64,000 nucleotides of DNA from Thereva unica (GCA_949987705.1 OX465281.1:158486393-158550392); one strand, 5' to 3'. Shown: positions 1 through 10,576, counted from the first letter of the stretch. The notes: a model not told the origin generated them from the sequence alone. Numbers and translations are program-made.

Positions 1-1300
1 TTTATTGTGCGGCGCGTTTAGATTATCTATCGCCTTTTTATACTCTGGATCGTATTTTATTCCATCGCCTGAAATTATGTGCCCTAAGTACTGCACTTTC
101 TCTGCACAATATTGAATTTTCTTCCTGTTGAATTTCACATTATTTTCTTTAGCGCGTTGTATTACCTTTTCTACAATCGCATCATGCTCTTCTTTTGTAT
201 TAGCTGCAATTAGAACATCATCTATATAGACGATTACTCCTGGGATATCCGAAAAATTCCTTTCATTCAGTTTTTGAAACACTTCTGGTGCGCACTTTAT
301 GCCGAATGGTAAACGCTTGAAGCGAAATAAGCCAAATGGAGTTGAAAATGTACACATTTTCGCCGATTCTTCATCTAGTGGAACCTGCCAACATCCTTCT
401 TTTAGATCAAGGACCGTGAAGAATTTTTTGTTCGCTAGCTTTGCCGATATTTCTTCAAATGTTGGAATAGGGAATACTTCATCAATAATGGCTTCATTTA
501 GATGTTTTGGGTCTAAGCACAATCTTAAATTTTTGTTCTTCTTTTCAACAATTACCAGGTTTGACACCCACTCCGTCGGTTCATTGACTTCCTCAATGAT
601 CTTGCGCTGGCAAAGAGAGTTTAATTCGTTCTTAAGTGGTTTCAATAGGGCAATGGGTACTCTTCTAGCCGCTTTTGCAATAGGTATGGCTTCTTTTCTT
701 ATTTTGATTTTGTATTCCTGTCTAAATTTTCCTAGACCCTCAAAAACTTCTGGAAATCTGTCTAACAATTCATTTTTGGACTCTGCTATCTAGTCTAATC
801 TCATTACCAAGCCTAAATCTATACACGATTGCAAACCGAGGATGGGCATTGCGCTTTTATTTACTATAATGAACTTTTGTTTACTAATTTTATTTTTCAC
901 TACACAGTCAAGATTCGCTACCCCTTTAGGTTTGAGTATCATTCCGCCATAGACTTCCAACATTACCTCTGTCGGAGTGAATTTCGCACCTTCAACTTGC
1001 CTAAAAATTGCTAATGGTAATATACATATTTACCTCTGCCCCAGTGTCTAATTTAAACTTAATAATTTCATTTCCAATTTTTATATTTTTAAACCATGAT
1101 CTTGGAGCATTTTTATTTGATGTAACATTCGAGACAGAATCTATTACCAAGTTATTTGTCAGTTCAATGATTTCACGTACCTGTTTTTGTCTGCATACAG
1201 ACGCAAAATGATTTTTTCGACCACACTTCATGCAAACTTTATTCCATGCAACTTCCATGCAACTTCCTTTTATGGGTGATACTGAGCACAGTATCCACAA
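1..1300 (-). pseudogene. Gypsy pol fragment: zinc knuckle, protease, reverse transcriptase
   Basis: The reverse strand encodes a CCHC-type knuckle (CMKCGRKNHFASVC), then the protease active site KLDTGAEVN near 1040, then RT. RT landmarks are FFTVLDLKEGCWQVPL near 380-430, the FGLFRFKRLPFG stretch near 300-340, and the catalytic box VIVYIDDVLIAA near 210-235, followed by the LGHIISGDGIKYDP segment typical of Gypsy RT. The frame is broken just after the protease motif (about 1025), where a few extra bases shift it. An in-frame TAG occurs at 790-792. The RT from there to the window edge reads openly. The family is certain from motif order, but this copy cannot make an intact polyprotein. Confidence 0.88.
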
Positions 1301-2631
1301 TTTTTTATTGAACTTTCTTGATTTCTCCTAAAATTATTAGATTGATATTTACAATTGTTTCTATCCTTAGTTACATTATTATAATTTGTTCTTATATTAC
1401 CTTTCGATGACTTATAAGTTCTACCTACTGTATTATGAACTGGTTTACCATTCGCTATTGTTGACTGTAACTCCTCATTGTTCTCAGCTATTGAGTTTAA
1501 TAGCAATTCCCGGCTGGTACCGTGACCTTGAATATGCGTTGACTGATGTTTTGATGCTTCTGCTGCCCGTGCCATAGTTATTGCCTTCGCTTGATCCCGT
1601 CCTTCCGTCTCTAAACCTTTATCACGCACACCCAATATTATTCGGTCTCTTAGCATCCTTGATTCTTGTTCACCAAAGTTACATTCTCGAACCACTGACA
1701 TATAATAATGGACTGCTCATCTGAAATTATTCCATACAAATTGATGGCACCCAAAAGTATAGTTGTCGCACTCATCCATAGACCCCCAAACTGACAAGTG
1801 AAAACAGACGTGATTTTATATTTTCCCTTTTGCACTAGTGATGTTTATATCTTTTGCTCTTTTCCCCATAGACCCCCGGATTTTGACATACAGAATGTCA
1901 GTTGCTAAAACAGGCGTTAAGAACTTAAATCAGATACACATAAAATTTGGAAATTAATGAAAAAAAGGCATTTTAAAAGGTGAAAAAGTGAAAATAGTGT
2001 TTATTAATTGTTTTAAACAAAATATTTGTGTTATTTTAATGTTTTAAGTACGTATTTAAAAAAATGTAAATTTCAAAAGTGATTCCGGTGTTTACATGGA
2101 GTGAAAAAAGGTTTGTAGCCTATGGAACAAATTGGTGCCGTGAAAAATTCCTCATGAGCTGTCCATTCTATATGTCAGTGTCTCGAACAAGTTTCTTTAT
2201 TTCCATCAAGAATGCGTCAAATGGTTCCCCATTGTTTTGATCTCTTGTGTGGAATTTATAACTTGCGTATGCCTCATTGCTTTTTGGCACGCAAAACGAC
2301 TCAGATGCTCGTAGTACCTCTTTGTAATTTTTCCGTTGCTCGTCCGTTAGTTGGTATGTATTAAATAATTCCACTGCTTCAGGGCCAAGTGCGTTTAACA
2401 GTATAGCTGCTTGTACGGAATCCGATTTCTTTTCAAGCTCCGCTGCCACATGAAAAATTCAAAGTTCTGCTTGAAAATTCTCCACTGCTCACTAACGTTG
2501 CCGTGTAGATTTAAGTGATCAATTTTTTTCAGGAAATCCATGCTTTTCGTGATGGTTATAATACGTGTCTTCGGTGGTCTACCACGTGGTTTTTTCTCTA
2601 CCGTCGGTCTTTTCTTTTTGCTCACTCCCAT
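1270..2631 (-). pseudogene. Gypsy gag, frameshifted and split by a MITE
   Basis: Three minus-strand pieces form one Gag: 2395-2631, 2168-2449 and 1270-1701. The first begins with a basic segment containing KKPRGRPPK, an AT-hook-like motif, before the usual Gypsy Gag start MDFLKKIDHLNLHG. A single-base shift near 2450 changes frame. The second piece ends at the MITE (1693-2180). Removing the MITE and one copy of its target duplication restores reading from LVRE into CNFGEQESRM, so gag was intact there before the MITE arrived. Another shift near 1275-1300 separates Gag from the zinc knuckle. Start choice is tentative because the methionine near 2631 lies upstream of the conserved Gag start. Confidence 0.82.
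1693..2180. mobile_element. 488-bp MITE with 8-bp target duplication (hAT- or P-like)
   Basis: The two ends are imperfect inverted repeats of about 28-40 bases, both starting CACTGACATATA and continuing through matching GGACNGCTCAT segments. The element is flanked by an exact 8-bp duplication, TCTCGAAC (1685-1692 and 2181-2188). An 8-bp duplication is typical of hAT and P superfamily elements. There is no internal coding capacity. Deleting the element plus one duplication rejoins the interrupted gag frame exactly, which independently confirms the boundaries. Confidence 0.85.
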
Positions 2632-2689
2632 TCACTTCTCACCTTTTGTCAATTTCACTATTATTCTTATTTTTTGTATTCGCAGTGTC

Positions 2690-2843
2690 GTTAAATAAAA
2701 CACTAACCATTTAATGTTAAATTCAATGATTTCTTTATTGGATATATGAATACAAGTACGTGTAGCCCTGATCGCATCCAACTAGCAACTGCCAATGGCT
2801 GACTCTGATAACGGACTTACGGCTTATCTGTGCATATATTACA
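2690..2843 (-). repeat. putative 5' LTR of the Gypsy element
   Basis: On the minus strand this segment begins TGTAATATATGCAC at 2843 and contains an AATAAA polyadenylation-type signal near 2740, a few tens of bases before the gag leader. LTRs begin with TG and carry such a signal. The inner boundary near 2690 is uncertain, I do not recognise a clean primer-binding site, and the partner LTR lies outside the window. Confidence 0.45.
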
Positions 2844-2940
2844 GTTATGGTATGTTTTACAAGGTACGAGATGGTTAAAAATGAAATTCTTTGAGTAATA
2901 ACAGGTATTAGTTACTTCAATTTTTTTAAATAACTTGTGT
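2844..2940 (+). repeat. left 97-bp terminal inverted repeat
   Basis: It begins GTTATGGTATG and is the reverse complement of 9585-9681 with a single mismatch. The high identity contrasts with the many lesions in the gene between the repeats. Confidence 0.88.
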
Positions 2941-4222
2941 TAGGACTGCACTTCATTCATTTATGCTAATTATCTAGCAAAATACGGACGTATTCATTTA
3001 GAGAGTGAAGTTTGAATTATTTCAGTGTAATTTCAAAATTGTAGTTTCAATTTGATTTTAGTCAAACTTGTAAAAGTGTTCGTAGTTATTCAGTTGTGCT
3101 ATCAACCAAAATAAAAAATATTATTTCCGTGACGCAGTTATTACTGTAATTTTGAAGTGTTTATTGCAATTTGTTTGTAGATTAAAAGTTTGTAAAAGTG
3201 TTTATTGTGTTATTTCATTATGAATAACTGTTTCATATGTGACAAATCTTTAACCGAAGGTAAATCGGTAGCTGTGAAAGAAAAAGGAATAAAAACTTTA
3301 ATTGATCGAGCAATTGCCAAGGGACATAAGGATCATGAGCAGTTCCTACGGTTGTTATAGAACTTATTCTGATAGTCGTGCAGATAAAGGCGTCCGTTGT
3401 CATACTAGTTCAGTGTCTTCTACACTAGAAGCTACTTTGATTGATTTTAATTTCCTTACCAACTGTTTCATTTGCTCTGAGGCGATTATTGATCAATCAA
3501 AAGTGACCCTAAATCGGCAACGACGTGTTTGTAATGTACGTAACAGTTCATTTAAAAATACTGTTTTGACTTTATGTAATCGTCTTTCAGATGAATTCGC
3601 GGTCCCAATTAAAAATCGTTTAAAAAATGTCCCAGATTTAGCTGCTGTTGGAGCTAAATATCATTACGATTGCAGCAAATTGTTTTACTTAAAAAATAAA
3701 CAAAAAATAAAAAAGAAAAATCCTACAGATGAAGCCATGGAATTCATCTTTTCTTACTTGGCTGACAATAGTGAGGAGCGCCAGTTCCATATGGCAGAAT
3801 TAATTGATGCAATAAAAGGAGATTTTGTTCCGGACAGGCGTACAATTAAAGAACGGTTACTGCAGAATTATGGTGATGAAATTATGATTTATGATGAGCG
3901 AGGTCGCGAACCCATTATATGTTTTAAAAGGTTTTTACATGAAATCAAGCCACAAATATTATCTCCTAATAAAAAGAACGATGAACGTGAGAAAGGGTGA
4001 GAAAAGGAACGTGAGTTGGTGCTTTTTTATATAAAAAGTATGGTTCCAGTAATCTAATTGATGTTCTTTCATCGTTAGGTTTTTCCGCATCCTATAAATC
4101 TGTAATGTTGTTTGAGGATTCTTGTGCATTTCGCCCTTTTTTTATGAAAAAACCAAGCTTAGATGTAACCCTTTGTACTACCAGTCCGTCATGTCGTGCA
4201 GTTCATGGTGCAATGTCTAGTA

Positions 4223-4988
4223 GTAAGCTTGGTTTGAAGAATAGAGGAGAATAGGAAAGGTTAGAGGGGGTCTGGAGGGTGTAGAAGAAAATGACGATGA
4301 ACCTCACGTTTGAACTCTAAGGTGTTGTACGAGTTCGGAAATACTGACTGCGGGAGATTATTCCACAGTCGAGTTGTTCTATTCATAAACGAACTTCTAA
4401 ACCGTATTGTGCGTGAACGAGGGGGCTGTAGGGTATGGAGCCGAGCGGGCTAGTCTTGTGTTGCGGGAAAAGTATTGCCGTGCAGGCAGGAGGTCCTGAA
4501 TTTCGGTGGAACAGTCGCCATGATAATGGCGATAAAGTATGGAGAGGGCTGCTACATTCCTACGGTGGCTCAAGGTGTCTATGGAGGCGCGAAAGGGGCC
4601 ATCACCAATGAGTTTGAGGGCACGATTTTGCACCTTGTCGAGACAAGCCAAGGTGGTTTTTGGGGCGCCTGCCCAGATATGCGAGTTGTATTCGAGGCGC
4701 GGCCGAATGTACAATTTGTATATTGTAGCCAATGCGGTTGGCTGGAGGAGGAACTTGCATCTCTTGAGAAATCCAAGGCATTGGGAGCCTTGTTTGGCAA
4801 TTTGGAATATGTGATCGTTCCATCGCAGATGCTCCGTTAAAGTTACCCCTAGGATGTTGAGAGATGAGTCAGCCGTTAGACTCTCTCCATCCACCGAGAC
4901 AGGAGGAAGGTCGGTACAATTTTTGTTGGAGATAAGACAGTGCTTCGTTTTTGTGGCATTGCGCGTAAAATTTACCATAAGCATTTTC
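4223..4988 (-). mobile_element. 5'-truncated LINE fragment (RT C-terminus) inside the nuclease gene
   Basis: The minus strand encodes the end of a non-LTR reverse transcriptase: NILGVTLTEHLRWNDHI (thumb region), YIRPRLEYNSHIWAGA, SHRRNVAALSILYRHYHG, then in a shifted frame a RLWNNLPQSVFP C-terminal motif near 4360. This resembles Jockey/CR1-group elements, but I cannot name the clade. The open frame 4397-4990 ends in a frameshift before the usual terminus. The insertion splits the nuclease gene between its VHGAMSS segment and the FDNADFN-like segment at 4995. Confidence 0.75.
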
Positions 4989-6879
4989 ACAGTTTGTTTT
5001 TGACAATGCAGATTTTAACACAAACAATTGATGGTAGAAATACTTTTCATGCAATGGGAGGTATTCAATGTGTCACACCTTACAATGCTCTCGAGGCTGA
5101 CAGTAGTTTGCCACGACTTTCCAAAAGGTTATCAGCTTCTGCTAAGTCCAGTCTTGGCATGATACCTGTTGGCTCCTACTGTAAAGGAAAAACATCAGGA
5201 TTGAGTACAATCAAAGAGTCAGAAATTGAAGGTTTGAGAGAATTGAACCAAAAAATTGTTCCAATGCCTACTGACTTATTATGGCTATATGGTAAATGGT
5301 CTTGCATTGACAATATCGGCGGATGGAATGGTTTCATGATCGAAGCAACTGTTGAAAACTCGTTTGCAAAAAGTAGAATTTTATATTTACCGTTTATAAC
5401 CGCTCCACCAAGTGAATATGATACTATTTTGACCTTACTTCTTTACTCCATTGATAAATTTCAAGAATGTAATCAAACTGCCTGCATAGTTACATTCGAC
5501 CAGCCTTTGTATTGGAAAGCTCGAGATATCGTAGCCGCTGCTGATCCTGGTACTGAATTATCTAAAGTTGTAGTTCGATTGGGTGGATTTCATTTACTAA
5601 TGTCATTTATAGGCGGGATTGGAAATATTATGTCCGGTAGCGGGCTGGAAGATATATTTAAATTATTTTACGCTGAGAATTGTGTTAAACATATAATTTC
5701 GCGAAAGGCCTACGGAAGAGCAGTGCGTGTTCATTTATTGTTGCATTTATCGTTGACAAAAATGATCATGGATTTTGTGGAATTTACTGATGAGTAACGA
5801 GATTTTATGGATGACGCTGTTACATATAGCGACAGACCTAGGATATTTGAATCAATAGAAAAACCCCTATTTAAAAAAATAGCCAAAAAGTTTGAGGATG
5901 CTTTGACATGTTGGAGAAAAGAGGACCAACAGCAAAACTGTGGGTTCAATACCATAGACTGGTCACTCTTATTAAACATTTCATAGAAGCTGAGCGCTCT
6001 GGCAATTGGTCATTGCATTTGGAAACCATAAAAAAATGCTCCCACTATTTCACGTTAGTGGACACTTTCTATATGCCAAGTCTGCTCATCTTTATGTACA
6101 AGATATGCTAGATCTGGAGAAGAAAATGACTGTAGAAGAATTCCACTTTTTTACAGTTTTAGGTGGGTTCACTCTGCGACGAACAGATAAATTTTGGAGC
6201 GGAGTAATGTCGGATCAAACAATTGAACAGACACTAATGAGGACGTTAAAATCGTCTGGGGGATTAACGCATGGTCGAGGTATTACTGAAAGTACACTGG
6301 CAACATGGACACAAGGTATGGTACGTTTGCAAGATGTATGCGAGCAAGTAACGGAGTATTGTTATATTTCAATGGACACTTCTGAGCAACATGTTGATTA
6401 TAGAGATGCACGTGTACGGCGGGATAACGAAGATACTGAAAAAATTGATCATTGGCTAGCATCTCACGATCCTTTTATAGATCGTTTGGAGTTAATATCT
6501 ATTGCCACTGGAATAGTTGCTTCCGAAAATATCAATTGCCATCGTGCAATGGAGATTGGAGAATCCTTGATAACAAACATGTTTGGATCGAATTTCCAAA
6601 GTTTATCATTAAAAAGAAGAAATAAAGTTCTTTCTTTAAGCGCGATGTCCTGTACAATAGAGGTTGATAAGTCTCCTGTCGTTATCAATCCGTTGCTTTT
6701 ATTTCAACGTATGTGTATTTCGAAGGAATCAGTAGGTCATTTGAAGAAATACTTACAATATGAACTGGCACCATTTCCATTGTCATTGTTTTCGGAGGAA
6801 GGTATGAGGAAAGGCACTAAATCAACATTATTTAAGGCTTTCTCACCTGTGGAAAGATCAGCAAATGTAAGGACGAAAA

Positions 6880-7547
6880 CCCATTTTGTCATTGATGGCG
6901 GTTTTCTTCTTCACAAGGTGGTTTGGGAAAGGAATACATCCATTCAACAGATTTGCAACAAATATATAAAATATGTTCAACAACATTACGGCTCCTCTAC
7001 AAGTATTATATTCGACGGTTATTCTGATGATGTTGACATCGCAGGAACGAAATCCTGGGAGCGTATGAGACGCACGAAAAAAGAAAAATCGACGGAAGTG
7101 ATATTTGACCGCAATACGATTCTCGCAATATCACAAGAGAAATTTCTCGGTAATGAACAAAACAAAAATAATTTCATTGATATTTTATAAAAAGAGTTGT
7201 CTGAAAAGTGTTTTTTTGTCGACCAGGCTGAATCAGATGCAGACTTACTCATTGTTTCTACTGCTCTTAGAGTATCAGGATCGTTCGATTCAGTAACAAT
7301 TGTTGCTGAAGATATTGACATACTTGTATTGCTCACTGTTCTTGGAAGAACACACTCTAATGTTTACCTTCTAAAACCAGCGAAAGGGCGTTCCGATGAA
7401 CAATTTTATTGCTCATCAAGTTTTATTCATGGAGATATGATAGCGAATAATTTGTTATTTCTTTCTCAGGCTGTGATACTACTCAGGCTTGTTATGCTTT
7501 CTCAGGCTGTGATACTACATCAGCACCTTATGGCATGGGTAAACTGA
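6880..7547 (+). other. PIN/FEN1-like nuclease core with helix-hairpin-helix motif
   Basis: Four acidic clusters (FVIDGG, IIFDGY, ESDADLLI, AEDIDILVLL) occur in the order and spacing expected for metal-binding residues of FEN1/XPG-type nucleases. They are followed by GCDTTSAPYGMGK, which matches the position and character of the FEN1 GCDY...GIGPK DNA-binding loop. Directly upstream of that loop a stretch of roughly 36 bases containing CAGGCTGTGATACTAC is duplicated (7467-7518), a local slip that contributes to the broken frame. Confidence 0.65.
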
Positions 7548-7942
7548 AGTTTATCACAACCTTCGAAAAAAATCCACAGCTTGCTTCAGGAATTGCATTC
7601 TTTCTTAAAGAAAAAGTCGACCTTTCTTTGCTTACTTACTGCTGTTGGCGAACGTTTTTTTATAGCTCTGTATGGCGGTGATAATAACGATGCAACTCTC
7701 GACCATCTTCGATATAAAAGATTAGCAAAATCGGCTACAAGAAATAATTTCAATTTATGTACACTTCCGCCAACAAAAGATTCTGCTCGTATGCACACTA
7801 AACGAGTGTACCACCAATTCAAACTCGCCTCGGAAGATACAAGGATCCAGAAGAATGGGGCTGGAAAAAAACATCTCGCATGTTTATGCCAGTGCAAAAT
7901 ACAAAACCTGCAGCTCCTCCAGAGCTGTTGAAGTTAATATTT

Positions 7943-8050
7943 TGTCGTTGCAAAGGAAACTGTGGTGCAGCTTGTGGGTGTTGCAAATCTGGATTAAAAT
8001 GTTCCACCGTATGTGAAAATTGCTGTGGTGAGACTTGCAGCAATGTAATA
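7943..8050 (+). other. CXC-type cysteine-rich domain at the protein C terminus
   Basis: The translation has the repeating pattern CRCKGNC, CGCCKSG, CSTVCENCCGETC: twelve cysteines in about 35 residues, followed shortly by the stop near 8069. The spacing resembles Tesmin/TSO1 CXC zinc-binding DNA-binding motifs and the CxC modules found on some transposon proteins. A zinc-bound DNA contact is the likely role. Confidence 0.7.
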
Positions 8051-8240
8051 GAAATGGGTGTTTCTCTGTAAACTGGTAAATTTTTGCAAGAAATCTGTCC
8101 CAGTAACTTTTTTACGTGAATATGAAAAAAAAAATACAATTAAATAGATATCTATCTGGTGGATAATAAACAGTAAGGGACCCAAATATATTTGTTTTAT
8201 TTTAGGACTTATTGAGTAAATTTAAAAAATTCATATGTCA

Positions 8241-9118
8241 GAGGACTGTTGCATATGTCAGAAGACTGTATATATAAGTTAAATGAGCATTTATTAGTAG
8301 TATATATACTTTAAAAACATTCCTCATGACGCATATATATAAAAATAAAACAGTCTTCTTTGGTAGTTCCAAGTTCTCTGTGTAGTTCCAAGTAAACTTG
8401 TGAACTTTTATTTCTTCCTTAGACACTTTCTTCTTTCTCGCGCCATGATTAAAAGATGGTTATAGACCTAAAACAAAGGCAAAAGTACAATAACAGTGCC
8501 CTAATAAATGAAAAAGTCTCCTGTTTCTGTATGTAGCGGGGGACTGTTGACGGGGACTGTTGGCAGGGGACTGTTTAATTTGTGTAATTGGTACGGTACC
8601 ATAAAATTCCTTCATTATGACTTTATTTTGTTATATAGAAACAATATAAGCCATCTTATTTAAAACTATGCACAATAGAGAAAACTGGAACACTTTAAAA
8701 AAAGAAAAATAACACTTAGCAGAGGACTGTCGAATGTTGCGTACCGATACGCGCATGTGCCCCTCTAACTCTTGTAACACTAAAAAAAAATGAGGTATAG
8801 CTACTTTTGGGGGTAACAAAGCTAATTTCATGTCGTTCACGTTTCGTTACGCCCATTAACAAGTCTGTCTTTACTGTAGATGTCCTGATGCGTAACTCGG
8901 AACTTTGGCAGGGGACTGTTCATGAAATTCGGGGACCAACTTTAGGTTAAATTAAACTAATCAAAAAATAGTTTAAATAAATTGATATTAGAGTCTAATA
9001 GCATATCATTTCATATTGATTAGATTGTGTTATATAAGTTAATTGTTTTTAAAATATTAGTTCAATTAATGAACTCAATAGAAAATATTTTGGGTTGGGG
9101 ACCGGCTAGGGGACTGTT
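8241..9118 (+). repeat. cluster of GGGGACTGTT subterminal motifs
   Basis: Between the end of the nuclease gene and the right inverted repeat, the 10-mer GGGGACTGTT or a one- or two-base variant occurs at 8241, 8261, 8539, 8552, 8566, 8722, 8911 and 9109, all in the same orientation. One reduced copy (AGGACTG) lies just inside the left repeat at 2942. Short subterminal repeats of this kind are binding sites for the element-encoded protein in several DNA transposon families. That function is inferred here. The region otherwise has no coding potential. Confidence 0.6.
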
Positions 9119-9584
9119 TTTAGACCTAAAAAATACGTTATTGAAACCATATAGGTTTTTAAGTGAGATATTTTCTATATTGTATACTATAGTTTAGATA
9201 GTTATAAATTGAAATTTGCAGAAATATAAATATTTCTCACCATAGTTTACGTAATATTTGCCAAGGACAGCGATTTTACCACTTTGGTGAGAAACACCCA
9301 AATCTCAAAATTAATAGGTGAAGACGATATGGAAGACGAATTTCCAACCTTGACACCATTGCACTCTGCTAGAATTCCTCCGCAAATCGAAAAATACCCA
9401 TATCATGAACCACAAATTGGCCTTCAAAAATAGCAAGAATAGAGTAGAAGAAACACATCGTGGATTAGGCCTTTCGGGGACACCATTTAAAAAAAACGCG
9501 CCAACCAACTCTACCTCAAAGGTGGTGTGGAAATGAGTTATAAAACCTGCAAACGTTAGTCATAAACCTGGAAACTTTAAACTG

Positions 9585-9681
9585 ACACAAGTTATTTAAA
9601 AAAATTGAAGTAACTAATACCTGTTATTATTCAAAGAATTTCATTTTTAACCATCTCGTACCTTGTAAAACATACCATAAC
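9585..9681 (-). repeat. right 97-bp terminal inverted repeat
   Basis: It ends CATACCATAAC and is the inverted partner of 2844-2940. Weak similarity may continue a further dozen bases outward (TATTA followed by two mismatches), so the outer boundary is not fixed. Confidence 0.88.
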
Positions 9682-10067
9682 AATAATAAAAAAAAACGCA
9701 ATAAAGTGCTAAACAATTTTATTACATTACTCAAACATCGGCACTTCTTAAAAAGTAAAGTCATTTAGTCATTACTATTACTTGCTACCTGTTATTGCGA
9801 ATTTCTAAGGAAAGTAAGAGGTAAGATCGTAAAAAAATTATTCAGAAAATTTCTCAGTTTGATACCTTCGGGGCGCTGTAAAACCCTTCCTAGTGAATGA
9901 AATTCAAAAAGTGATGAGTGAAAATTATTCGTTATGAAACCCTCTAAAAAAACTTATTATTTTTTTTTCCTAAAGTTGAAGAAAAAAAAGTTATAGCCAT
10001 TAAAAGAAAATACTGTGACTAATTTTTGTCTTCTAAGGCTTATAACTTCCTAGTAATTCAATTTACC
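9682..10067 (+). repeat. 5' part of dispersed repeat 'X' interrupted by the PLE cluster
   Basis: AT-rich non-coding DNA. The last 60 bases (TCTAAGGCTTATAACTTC and neighbours) match the reverse complement of about 18005-18070 inside the PLE cluster. The sequence resumes after the cluster at 18909. No open frame or element class is evident. Confidence 0.5.
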
Positions 10068-10080
10068 AAAAAAATTCTTG
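10068..10080. repeat. 13-bp target-site duplication, left copy
   Basis: AAAAAAATTCTTG is repeated exactly at 18909-18921, on the two sides of the Penelope-like cluster. A preceding C is shared too, so 13 or 14 bp. Confidence 0.85.
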
Positions 10081-10132
10081 TTTATGTTGAGCTTAGGTGA
10101 TCCTTTATTCTAACAATATAATTACATCTTTG

Positions 10133-10167
10133 GACGTTTCGACATTAAATATTGATGTCATCATCAG
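10133..10167 (-). ncRNA. hammerhead ribozyme-like motif, copy A 3' terminal repeat
   Basis: The minus strand carries CTGATGA, a 5-bp stem (GACAT pairing with ATGTC), then GAAACGTC: the two conserved hammerhead core boxes and a GUC cleavage triplet. Stem III is reduced to the ACGU palindrome, as in minimal hammerheads of Penelope-like elements that act as dimers. Stem I pairing is weak by eye. Confidence 0.6.
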
Positions 10168-10576
10168 CTACAAATATTTTTAAGTGACATTTTTTTAGTA
10201 TGTTATTACATATTACATATAAAGATTTGTTTTATGACATTAACAATATAAAGCTTACCAGAGATTAAATATTGGCATGCACGAATATTAAAAGAAAAAC
10301 AGAACATTTATATCTAAATTCTTCAATTTTTTTATATATCACAATCAAATTTTAAATTAAATATTGTTTTTTTTTTCCCCCATGATTTATTAATATTCAT
10401 GGTCACGGGCAGAGCAACGTTGTCAAAGGAGAACCGTAAACTGTATATGAAGAAAGAGTTAAAGAATTTTTTTTTCTTTTGTAATGCTTTGGAAATAAGG
10501 AGAGACAACATCCAGGGAAAAAAATCTGATATTTATTACAGTGGTTGTTGGATAAAAATGGAGGGATAAATTCAAT

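Larger units (their letters stand above)
1..2843 (-). mobile_element. Ty3/Gypsy LTR retrotransposon, 5' part, degenerate
   Basis: Read on the minus strand, the order from right to left is a putative 5' LTR, Gag, zinc knuckle, aspartic protease and reverse transcriptase, the order expected for Ty3/Gypsy. The element leaves the window at base 1, so RNase H, integrase and the 3' LTR are not visible. Gag and Pol are in different, broken frames and a 488-bp MITE sits inside gag. The right edge abuts the inverted repeat beginning at 2844, which suggests that the Gypsy copy inserted into the left terminus of the neighbouring inverted-repeat element. No target-site duplication can be checked because the other end is outside the window. 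Confidence 0.85.
3220..8071 (+). pseudogene. FEN1/PIN-like nuclease with zinc motifs and C-terminal CXC domain, decayed
   Basis: The ATG at 3220 starts a cysteine motif (MNNCFICDKSL), and a second CFIC motif follows near 3465 with downstream YHYDC. Beyond the inserted LINE come conserved-looking blocks (DGRNTFHAMGGI near 5035; GGLTHGRGITES near 6260). Then a nuclease core: acidic residues in FVIDGGF (about 6890), IIFDGY (about 7010), ESDADLLI (about 7230) and VAEDIDILVLL (about 7300), and a GCDTT..YGMGK helix-hairpin-helix-like segment near 7506-7545. These are hallmarks of FEN1/PIN-fold 5' nucleases. The C terminus is a dense CXC-type cysteine array. The frame shifts repeatedly (near 3350, 4000, 5020, 5795, 6050, 7190, 7450, 7870), so this copy is dead. 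I recall similar multicopy uncharacterised proteins in invertebrate genomes. The exact role, and whether the protein mobilises the element, are inference. Confidence 0.7.
2844..9681 (+). mobile_element. inverted-repeat element carrying a FEN1/PIN-like nuclease gene
   Basis: Long inverted repeats (2844-2940 and 9585-9681, 97 bp with one mismatch) bracket one degenerate plus-strand gene (3220-8071) and a 3' non-coding region with a repeated GGGGACTGTT motif. The layout resembles an autonomous DNA transposon: termini, subterminal motif repeats and one large gene. The encoded protein, however, is a FEN1-like nuclease with zinc-binding motifs and not a recognised DDE transposase, tyrosine recombinase or Rep/helicase. 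A truncated LINE interrupts the gene at about 4223-4988. No clear target duplication is visible at 2843/9682. The left outer end may have been removed or displaced by the adjacent Gypsy insertion, so the true termini could extend beyond 9681. Confidence 0.6.

Noticed and set aside
299..793. 164-codon plus-strand open frame
   Set aside because: Antisense of the Gypsy RT, whose motifs read clearly on the minus strand.
4475..4840. Plus-strand open frames of 121 and 91 codons
   Set aside because: Antisense of the LINE RT C-terminal region at 4397-4990.
2843..9682. Clean target-site duplication for the inverted-repeat element
   Set aside because: Flanks ATATTACA and AATAATAA do not match at 2-9 bp, so no duplication is claimed.
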